Positions 1-6,341 of a stretch of DNA of 9,840 nucleotides are shown piece after piece. Made by a program: the position numbers and the translations under genes. Every line of letters begins with the position of its first letter. Positions within the stretch are counted from its first letter, which is position 1. This DNA is from an uncultured Gemella sp. (GTDB lineage: Bacteria > Bacillota > Bacilli > Staphylococcales > Gemellaceae). The stretch covers positions 1 to 9,840 of the forward strand of contig CAKMQO010000090.1 of assembly GCA_927911695.1 (NCBI GenBank), given 5' to 3'. The notes under the pieces are model-generated. The model was not told where the DNA came from and did no database searches. It saw nothing but the letters and a program-made list of their open reading frames with translations.

Positions 1-131
1 AAGCTGTAGGTTTTAATAAATCTTCAGCTTTAAATTTTAAATTTAATCCTAGAAAATTAAGCTGAGAAACCCCTTATAAGAGCGTTACTCTATATCATAA
101 TGATAGCTGTTATTGATTATTTAAAATATTG

Positions 132-160
132 TTGACAATAATTTTAGATGGTAGTATACT
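132..160 (+). promoter_or_regulatory. Promoter of the copA-copZ operon
   Basis: A textbook sigma-A promoter: TTGACA at 132-137, a 17-bp spacer, and TATACT at 155-160. Transcription should start near 167, giving a leader of about 60 nt before the copA start at 227. The cop box lies just downstream of the predicted start, so the promoter is probably strong but repressed when copper is low. The sequence elements are seen directly; the start point is inferred. Confidence 0.85.
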
Positions 161-176
161 TAATTTATAACAAAGA

Positions 177-188
177 CTACAATTGTAG
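177..188 (+). promoter_or_regulatory. cop box: CopY-type repressor operator
   Basis: The perfect 12-bp palindrome CTACAATTGTAG contains the TACANNTGTA core (178-187) known as the binding site of CopY copper-responsive repressors in Gram-positive bacteria. It sits about 11-20 bp downstream of the predicted transcription start, where a bound repressor would block initiation or early elongation. Only one cop box is visible, whereas some cop operons carry two. No copY gene is in the window, so the repressor would have to be encoded elsewhere. Confidence 0.85.
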
Positions 189-226
189 ACAAATAAAAAT
201 ATTTAAAAGATAGGTGTGGTTAATAT

Positions 227-2680
227 ATGGTAAAAAATGAAACATATTTAATTGAAGGGATGAGCTGTGCTTCTTGTGCAGCGCATATTGAAGAGAGTTT
301 AAAACAAGTTGATAATTTATCAGATGTCAATGTAAACCTTGCAACAAGTAAGCTTACTCTTTCTAGAGGAGAAGGAATAGATAGAACTGAAGTAGAAAAG
401 ATTGTAGAAAAATTGGGGTATAAGCTTACTTATGTTTCTAGTATTGAAGAGCGAACATTTATATTAGAAGGAATGAGTTGTGCAACGTGCGCGAAAAATA
501 TAGAAGATACGATTTCATCTTTAGATGGAACAGAAGAAGCAGTTGTAAATTTTGCTACTGAGAAGATGGTAGTAAAATTTGATAAGAAAATTAAGTGTAG
601 CTGAGATTGAGAGAAAAGTAGAAGAAGCGGGATATAAAGCAAGATTAGAAGTAGATGATTTGGTTGATAATCAAGCTGAGAAAAAACAACAAGAAATTGA
701 CGGTATTTGGAAAAGATTTATTTATTCAGCTATATTTACAGTGCCTGTGTTGTATATAGCGATGGCTGAGATGGTGGGATTACATACGTTGGAAAGTTTA
801 AGCCCAATGAGAAATCCAAAATTATTTTCAACTGTACAGTTTATTCTGGTGTTACCTGTTTTGTATTTTGGTAGAAAATTCTTTAGTGTAGGAATTAGAG
901 CTATTCTTAGAAGAAAACCTAATATGGATTCTTTAGTAGCGTTAGGAGCAGGGGCAGCATTCTTATATAGTGTTTATTCAACCGTATTGGCATATTTAGG
1001 TGATGAACATGCAACTATGAATTTGTACTATGAATCTGCAGCGGTAATCTTAACATTGATTACACTAGGTAAATACTTTGAAGGAGTATCGAAAAGTCGT
1101 ACTACAAATGCTATTAGTAAGTTGGTCGGATTGGTACCAAAAACTGCTAATTTAATAAAAGATGGTGAAGAACATGTTGTAGCAGTAGATGAAATATCTA
1201 CAGGTGATATACTACTTGTTCGTCCTGGTGAAAAAGTACCTCTTGATGGAGTCGTGATTGAAGGTCGTTCGACTGTAGATGAATCGATGTTAACAGGGGA
1301 AAGTATCCCAGTAGAAAAAGAAATAAATAGTAAAGTTGTCGGAGCTAGTATTAATAAAACAGGTGTTTTTAAAATGAAAGTTACTAAAGTTGGAAAAGAT
1401 ACTACTTTATCACAGATTATTAAACTTGTTGAAGATGCTCAGAATTCTAAAGCTCCGATCGCAAAACTTGCTGATAAAATTTCAGGAGTATTTGTTCCTA
1501 TTGTTATTGTTTTAGCATTAATAGCTGGAATTTTATGGTACTTTGTTGGAGATGCATCTTGGAGTTTTTCTCTAAAAATTATTATCGCAGTGCTTGTTAT
1601 TGCTTGTCCTTGTGCCTTAGGTTTAGCTACACCGACAGCTATAATGGTAGGTACAGGTAAGGGAGCTGAACACGGTATTTTAATAAAAAGTTCAGAAGCT
1701 TTGCAGTTAGCTAAAGAAGTTGATACTGTTGTTTTTGATAAAACTGGAACATTGACAGAAGGTAAAATTTCAGTAACTGATATAATGACATTTAATAATT
1801 TATCTGAAGAAGTTCTCTTGCAACTTGCAGCTAGTGTAGAATATCTTTCAGAACACCCATTAGGTCTAGCTATAGTAGATGAAGCTAAAAATAGAAATTT
1901 AGAGCTGTTAGAAGTTAAAGATTTTAGTTCATTAACAGGATTAGGTATTTCATCAACAGTTGATGGAAAATTAATATTAATCGGTAATGAGAAATTAATG
2001 TTAGAAAACAATATTGATATTAAAAATTCAGTAGAAAAAGCAGAAAAATATGCTTCTGAAGGAAAAACGCCATTGTTCATAGCTGTAGAGTCTGAACTTT
2101 CTGGAATTATAGCTGTGGCTGATCAAATAAAAGCAAGTAGTTTAGAAACTGTTGCAAGATTACATAGTTTAGGGTTAGAGGTAGTTATGTTGACTGGTGA
2201 CAATAAAAAAAACTGCTCAAGTAATTGCGGAACAATTAACAATAGATAAAGTTGTTAGTGAAGTTTTACCAGAAGATAAAGCAAATGAAATCAAAAAACT
2301 TCAAGCTCAAGGTAAAAAGGTAGCAATGGTCGGTGATGGTATTAATGATGCACCAGCACTAGTACAAGCAGAAGTCGGAATAGCGGTAGGAACAGGAACG
2401 GATGTAGCAATCGATGCGGCAGATATAGTGTTGATGAAACCTGACTTAAATTCTGTTGTTAATGCTATAGTTTTAAGTAAAAAAAACTATAAAAAATATT
2501 AAAGAAAATCTATTCTGGGCATTCTTCTATAATGTTATAGGTATTCCTTTTGCGATGGGGGTATTTTATATATTCGGAGGACCATTGTTAAATCCGATGT
2601 TGGCAGGAGCTGCAATGAGTTTTAGTTCTATATCTGTAGTATTAAATGCTTTAAGATTAAAAAGAGTAAAATTAAATTAA
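227..2680 (+). CDS. copA: CopA, copper-translocating P1B-type ATPase (reading frame broken at three sites)
   Basis: This is a Cu(I)-exporting P-type ATPase of the cytoplasmic membrane. After frame correction it is about 816 aa, normal for the family. It has two N-terminal heavy-metal-binding domains with GMSCASC (Cys14/17) and GMSCATC (Cys85/88), then paired membrane helices and the actuator TGES (1293-1304). The transmembrane CPC copper site is at 1605-1613, the phosphorylation motif DKTGTLT starts at 1737, followed by SEHPLG, MLTGD and [11 protein letters not shown] final helix pair carries the MSFSS...NALRLKR signature of P1B-1 copper pumps. The ATG at 227 follows AGGTGTGG at 212-219. The frame is lost at A-runs 587-590, 2205-2212 and 2479-2486, and removing one A from each restores the protein. 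Read literally, the pieces would end at 604, 2249 and 2502. The family is certain; whether the gene is truly broken is not, and sequencing error is likelier. It lies 31 bp upstream of copZ, in the same operon. Confidence 0.93.
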
Positions 2681-2711
2681 TAAAATCATTAAAATGAAAG
2701 AAGGGTTAATC

Positions 2712-2907
2712 ATGAAAAATGAATATAGTATTGAAGGCGTAAAATGTGGTGGTTGTGTCGCTGCTGTTAAAGAGAGATTATCAAAATTAGATAATGTTGA
2801 TAATATTGAAATCAATATCCAAGAAAAAAACTGTTGTAGTTGAAGGAAAAGTATCAAAAGAAGATCTTCAAGCTGCATTAGCAGGAACAAATTTTAAAAT
2901 AGATTAG
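2712..2907 (+). CDS. copZ: CopZ-like copper chaperone (one frameshift)
   Basis: A small cytoplasmic heavy-metal-associated (HMA) domain protein predicted to bind Cu(I) and exchange it with CopA or a CopY-type repressor. Corrected length is 64 aa. The metal site is GVKCGGC with Cys12 and Cys15; it lacks the Met of the usual MxCxxC motif, a variant I recall from other Gram-positive CopZ-like proteins. The ATG at 2712 follows an AAGAAGGG-type ribosome binding site at about 2699-2705. As read, the frame stops early after CxxC, at a 7-A run (2824-2830). Removing one A gives QEKTVVVEGKVSKEDLQAAL and a normal HMA end with stop TAG at 2905. It is co-transcribed with copA and followed by a terminator. 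The HMA assignment is firm; the chaperone role rests on family and context. Confidence 0.85.
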
Positions 2908-2976
2908 CAAAAAATGGGATTAATTCAACAAATATGATTTTTTTGACATCGTGATTTGGAATCAGTCCTAATAAAT

Positions 2977-3020
2977 AAATACCTTAGAATTAGTTATAGT
3001 CCTAATCCTGAGGTATTTTT
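2977..3020. terminator. Hairpin terminator between convergent copZ and degV
   Basis: The arms at 2977-2993 and 3002-3018 pair over 17 positions with one mismatch and one wobble, around an 8-nt loop, and a short T-run follows (3016-3020). On the plus strand this ends the copA-copZ transcript. On the minus strand the same hairpin is followed by an AT-rich ATTTATTTATT stretch and lies about 20 nt past the degV stop, so it may work in both directions. Confidence 0.8.
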
Positions 3021-3037
3021 GTATTCAATATGAATAT

Positions 3038-3874
3038 TTATTTGTCGTAACCTAAATATCCTATTGCTATAGCTTTAGGTCCTGCATGAGATCCAATTAC
3101 AGGCGATATGATTTCTGTTTCTACTTCGATGTCTCCGAAAGTTTTTTTGATCGAAGACATTGCTTTTTCTAATAATTCATCATTTGTATAAAGAATAAAT
3201 AAGCTCTTTGGATTATTTTCTTTTATTTCTTCACATATTTTTGAAAGAACTTTATTCATTCCTCTATGTTTTCCACTTACTGAAAGGAGACCATCTTTAA
3301 TAGTTATAATAGGAAGAATATTTAGTAGGTTTGATAAAACGAACTGAGCTTTCGTGAGTCTACCACCTGCGTATAAATATTCCATAGTTTCTACTGTTAC
3401 AAGAACATTATGTTGTGCAGAAAGCTCAGTATATCTAGCTTCAATATTTTCAAAGGATAAACTACCTTCTTCGAATTCTTTAATAATTTTTTCGATAGCT
3501 ATTCCTACCATTCTTGCTATTTGAAGAGTATCTATTATTTTGATTTCAATCCCATCAATAAGTTCTTTAGCTTGCACAAAAGAAGAATATGTTCCTGATA
3601 ATTTAGAAGAAACGCTAAAAGCAACGATACGCTCAACACCTTGTTTTTTTAATTCTTCATAGACACTTAGTATTTTACCTACAGCAGGTTGACTTGTGCT
3701 AGGTTTTTGTCCGTTATGTATTCTTTTGTAAAATTCATCGGGTGTTATTGTTACATTGTCCTCGAAAATTTCATCATCAAGACGAACTTCTACTGGAACA
3801 ACGGTAATAGGGTTGATGCTTGCAAAATTTTTATTAATTTGTAGTGCTGAATCGCACACAAAAGCTGTTTTCAT
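3038..3874 (-). CDS. DegV family fatty-acid-binding protein
   Basis: An intact 278-aa DegV/FakB-type protein, the usual size for the family. Such proteins bind a fatty acid and, in Gram-positive bacteria, can present it to the fatty-acid kinase FakA for phosphorylation and entry into phospholipids. Family marks are an N-terminal CDSALQI segment, KPSTSQP (residues 57-63), FSVSSKLSGTYSS (about 86-98), YLYAGGRLTKAQ (about 167-177) and a C-terminal SPVIGSHAGPKAIAIGYLG with His263. The start is supported by GAGG at 3883-3886 on the minus strand, 8 nt from the ATG. It is monocistronic, convergent with copZ and divergent from the DXS-like gene. Most genomes carry several DegV paralogues, so which FakB this is, or its lipid preference, cannot be told here. 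Confidence 0.92.
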   Translation of the reverse strand: MKTAFVCDSALQINKNFASINPITVVPVEVRLDDEIFEDNVTITPDEFYKRIHNGQKPSTSQPAVGKILSVYEELKKQGVERIVAFSVSSKLSGTYSSFVQAKELIDGIEIKIIDTLQIARMVGIAIEKIIKEFEEGSLSFENIEARYTELSAQHNVLVTVETMEYLYAGGRLTKAQFVLSNLLNILPIITIKDGLLSVSGKHRGMNKVLSKICEEIKENNPKSLFILYTNDELLEKAMSSIKKTFGDIEVETEIISPVIGSHAGPKAIAIGYLGYDK

Positions 3875-3912
3875 AAATTTAACCTCATGTTTAATATTAT
3901 ATTCAAAATTAT

Positions 3913-3927
3913 CGTAGATTTACTACG
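3913..3927. repeat. Inverted repeat at the degV transcription start (possible operator)
   Basis: CGTAG-ATTTA-CTACG is a perfect 5-bp inverted repeat with a 5-nt centre. On the minus strand it starts almost exactly at the predicted +1 of the degV promoter and lies upstream of the ribosome binding site. Size and placement fit a dimeric repressor site, but I do not recognise the motif. A 5-bp repeat can also arise by chance. Confidence 0.35.
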
Positions 3928-3934
3928 TTTTTAT

Positions 3935-3962
3935 ATAATACACTAAAATAAAATTTTTTCAA
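3935..3962 (-). promoter_or_regulatory. Predicted degV promoter
   Basis: On the minus strand, TTGAAA (3957-3962), a 16-bp spacer and TATTAT (3935-3940) form a reasonable sigma-A promoter. Transcription would start near 3928, about 54 nt before the degV start. The region is very AT-rich, so chance matches to the -10 are common. Confidence 0.5.
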
Positions 3963-4191
3963 ATAAAAAGTGAAATAAAAAATTCACTTTTAAAAATAGG
4001 ATACTTATTAAAAGTTTAATAAAATAAGATGTTAAGGTTTTAATAATATTGAAATTAAATTAGAAAGTTACATACTTTATCTCTAATTATATTTGTATTT
4101 ATTGATTGAGATATTTAATAACCATCAAAGAATGATAAAAAAGTATTACTAAACTTATAATAAAAATGAATACTTAGGCTAGATTAATTTA

Positions 4192-4200
4192 TGTTATAAT
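4192..4200 (+). promoter_or_regulatory. Extended -10 promoter for the DXS-like gene
   Basis: TGTTATAAT is an extended -10 element (TGn plus a perfect TATAAT at 4195-4200). The segment 17 bp upstream (ACTTAG, 4172-4177) is a poor -35, which extended -10 promoters tolerate. Transcription would start near 4207, about 32 nt before the ATG at 4239. Confidence 0.5.
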
Positions 4201-4238
4201 GATATTAATACAAATTGATAGAAATAGGAGGGATAAAT

Positions 4239-5996
4239 ATGATTTTAGAAAATATTTCAGGACCCCAGGATCTTAAAAAATTAACAATAGAAGAATTACA
4301 TACTCTTGCTGATGAAACAAGAACGGTATTATTAGAAAAAATTAGTTCTCACGGAGGCCATAGTGGACCGAATTTAGGAATGGTAGAGATGACAGTTGCC
4401 TTACATCATGTATTCGATTCACCAGTAGATAAGATAATTTTTGATGTATCGCATCAAACTTATATTCATAAAATGCTAACAGGACGCCAAAAGGCATTTA
4501 TGGACCCTAAACATTATGATGATGTTTCTGGATATACAAATCCAAAAGAAAGTGAGCATGATCTTTTTACTATTGGACATACCTCAACCTCATTATCATT
4601 AGCAAGTGGGATTTTACATGCTAGAGATTTAAAGAATGAAAAAAGTAATGTTGTAGCGATTATTGGAGATGGCGCGCTATCTGGTGGAATGGCTTATGAA
4701 GGATTGAATACAATAGCTACACTGGGAACTAATGCAATAATTATTATAAATGATAACGATCAGTCGATTGCTAAAAATCCTAAAGGTGGTATATATACTG
4801 CATTAGAAAGATTACGTGAAACTAAGGGGCAGACAACAAACAATATTTTTAAAGCCTTAGGATATGACTATCATTATTTAGAAGATGGTAATAACTTAGA
4901 TGAGCTAATTTTACTGTTTAAAGAAGTAAAAGATATAGATCATCCAGTAGTATTACATATTTATACAGAAAAAGGGAAAGGTTTTGAACCTGCAGAACGA
5001 AAATCATGAAAAATTCCATGCTGGAGGGCCGTTTAGTTTAGAAACAGGGGAGTATGTTAAAAAAGGTATCGTGAGTCAAACATATAATAGTATCACCTCT
5101 GAATATTTAACGAAAAAAATAAAAGAAGATCCACTAGTTGTCGTTATCAACGCAGGAACACCAGGAATAGTATTTAATAGAAAGCTAAGAGAGGAATTGG
5201 GTAGTCAATTTATAGATGTCGGTATTGCGGAAGAACAAGCTGCAACGATGACAACAGGACTAGCTAAAAATGGAGCCAAACCAGTGTGGGCTGTATTATC
5301 AACATTTTACAAAGAACATATGATCAACTTTCTCATGATATGGCATTAAACAATCAAGCGGGTGTGGTATTAGTATATAGTGCTTCGATAAATTCAATGA
5401 ATGATGAAAGTCATTTAGGATTTTTTGATATTCCATTTATATCACACATACCAAACTTCGTATACTTAGCTCCTACTAATAAAGAAGAGCACTTAGCGAT
5501 GCTAGAATGGGCAATTAACCAAAATGAGCATCCAGTTGCTATACGTGTTCCTGTGGGGAGTGTTGTAGAAACCGGGGAAGAAGATAAAACAGATTATTCT
5601 ATCTTAAATAAAAACAAAGTAGTGAAATATGGAAAACAGGTTGTAATATTTGGAGTAGGTAATTTTTATAACTTAGCAGAGGAAGTTTCTGAAAAATTGA
5701 AATCAGAACACAATATAGAGGCAACATTAGTAAATCCAAGATTTTTAACTGGTCTGGATAAAGAATTACTAAACTCTTTAAAAGAAAATCATAAATTGGT
5801 TGTAACTATTGAAGATGGTATAGTAGAAGGTGGATACGGTCAAACTGTAGCGAGCTATTTAGGGAATACCGAATTAAAAGTTCAAAACTACGGAATAAAT
5901 AAAAAATTCTATGATAGATATAATGTAGAAGAATTAATGAAAGAAAATGGCTTAACTGTAGAAAATATAGTTGAAAATATTATAGAGAGTCTGTAA
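4239..5996 (+). CDS. DXS/transketolase-like thiamine-diphosphate enzyme (two frameshifts)
   Basis: A three-domain thiamine-diphosphate protein of the DXS/transketolase type, about 585 aa once corrected (E. coli DXS is 620). The N-terminal domain shows SSHGGHSGPNLG (36-47), DVSHQTYIHKMLTGR (69-83), the cofactor motif GDGALSGG (143-150) and INDNDQSI (170-177). The central domain has GIAEEQA with the expected catalytic Glu and FYQRTYDQ; the C-terminal domain has IEDGIVEGGYG. By-eye comparison shows several DXS substrate residues missing (GHD reads GNN, YPRG reads VPVG, AEQH reads AEEQ), so true deoxyxylulose-phosphate synthase activity is doubtful. The ATG at 4239 follows AGGAGGG (4226-4232); an earlier in-frame start at 4215 lacks such a site. 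The frame breaks at A-run 5000-5003 (one extra base) and near 5310 (one missing; TACCAAAGA would give YQR). It stands alone, with its own promoter and terminator. Confidence 0.82.
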
Positions 5997-6005
5997 TGAA
6001 AGGAG

Positions 6006-6033
6006 CATCCCTAATTTTTGGGGATGTTTTTTT
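6006..6033 (+). terminator. Rho-independent terminator after the DXS-like gene
   Basis: The stem CATCCC (6006-6011) pairs with GGGATG (6021-6026) around a short A/T-rich loop and is followed by seven T residues (6027-6033). It begins 10 nt after the stop codon, separating this gene from the sorbitol operon. Confidence 0.88.
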
Positions 6034-6067
6034 AATAATTAAATCTTATGGTGTAGAACTTATGATG

Positions 6068-6245
6068 GGGTTGCTCCAAAAGTCCTAAAATCTAACAAAG
6101 TTCATATGAGAACTCATAGACGCAGTGGTTTATTGATATCTAAATTCGCTTTGTGAAAGCTTTTTAGATATCTAATAAACTACTGCGATAAGTGGCTCGA
6201 CAAAATTGATTTCTTCGAAATCACGATTTTTGAGTTACTCCCTAT
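6068..6245. repeat. Structured intergenic element with a long central hairpin (possible MITE-like repeat)
   Basis: The core is an inverted repeat with arms at 6121-6144 and 6163-6187. It pairs along about 24 bp with one wobble and one bulged base, and is capped by a second perfect hairpin, GCTTT-GTG-AAAGC (6148-6160). It is flanked by AGTTC/GAACT (6099-6103 and 6110-6114) on the left and TGATTTC-TTC-GAAATCA (6207-6223) on the right. The outer ends, GGGGTTGCTCC and GAGTTACTCCC, look loosely like imperfect terminal inverted repeats. There is no coding potential and no T-run directly after the big hairpin, so it is not a simple terminator. A non-autonomous mobile repeat or a structured RNA are both possible; the boundaries are approximate. 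Confidence 0.6.
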
Positions 6246-6256
6246 TTTCTAAGGGA

Positions 6257-6270
6257 TTAAAGCGTTTTTC
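6257..6270 (+). promoter_or_regulatory. Possible cre (CcpA catabolite-repression) site
   Basis: TTAAAGCGTTTTTC matches the cre core AARCGYTT but departs from the consensus at its outer positions. It lies about 85 bp upstream of the regulator start, and sorbitol PTS operons in Bacillota are commonly under CcpA control. It runs into an AT-rich 8-bp inverted repeat, TTTTCTTT-TTT-AAAGAAAA (6266-6284). The match is imperfect and the placement is the main support. Confidence 0.35.
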
Positions 6271-6315
6271 TTTTTTAAAGAAAATAACTGTATTAATTAT
6301 TTTAAATGATATTAG

Positions 6316-6321
6316 TATAAT
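6316..6321 (+). promoter_or_regulatory. Candidate -10 element before the sorbitol regulator
   Basis: A perfect TATAAT lies 20 bp upstream of the predicted ATG. The spot 17 bp upstream (TTAATT, 6293-6298) is a weak -35. Transcription from here would leave a very short leader that starts at the ribosome binding site, so a promoter farther upstream, or help from an activator, is equally possible. Confidence 0.35.
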
Positions 6322-6341
6322 AAAAATAGGTGGTGAAGCAA

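Larger units (their letters stand above)
3875..4238. other. 364-bp AT-rich intergenic region between divergent genes
   Basis: No coding sequence is supported here. It holds the degV promoter and leader on one side and the promoter of the DXS-like gene on the other. Between them is a perfect 9-bp inverted repeat, AAAAGTGAA (3966-3974) and TTCACTTTT (3983-3991), with an 8-nt loop. Next comes a palindrome, TTATTAAA-AG-TTTAATAA (4005-4022). Neither has a T-tail on the plus strand; the first is followed by TTTATTT on the minus strand. I see no thiamine riboswitch signature, although the downstream gene is a thiamine-diphosphate enzyme. Confidence 0.6.

Noticed and set aside
3..65. Possible C-terminal tail of an upstream plus-strand gene (open for 20 codons to a TGA)
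   Set aside because: Too short to judge in AT-rich sequence and not recognisable as a family; also overlaps an imperfect hairpin (24-30 with 59-65). It could be real but cannot be supported.
430..642. A 70-aa minus-strand open frame over the second HMA domain of copA
   Set aside because: Antisense to a clear metal-binding domain, with no ribosome binding site or recognisable product.
1439..2080. A 213-aa open frame on the minus strand inside copA
   Set aside because: It is antisense to the highly conserved CPC, DKTGTLT and SEHPLG region of copA, and its protein has no recognisable features; it is a shadow of the real gene.
2672..2890. A 72-aa minus-strand open frame over copZ
   Set aside because: It lies opposite copZ, is low in complexity (Leu/Ile/Phe-rich) and is best explained as the complement of AT-rich coding sequence.
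2945..2970. Short similarity between the spacer after copZ and the right end of the 6068-6245 element (shared ATCGTGATTT)
   Set aside because: A 10-base match is expected by chance in 10 kb of AT-rich DNA on both strands; the rest does not align well.
4215..4238. Earlier in-frame start for the DXS-like gene
   Set aside because: It is not an ATG codon and would place the strong AGGAGGG site inside the coding region; the ATG at 4239 has ideal spacing and starts like the family.
3875..4238. Thiamine (TPP) riboswitch before the DXS-like gene
   Set aside because: No conserved TPP core motifs were visible, and the predicted leader is only about 30 nt.
6330..6341. GTG start 12 nt upstream for the regulator
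   Set aside because: It overlaps the AGGTGG ribosome binding site that serves the ATG at 6342.
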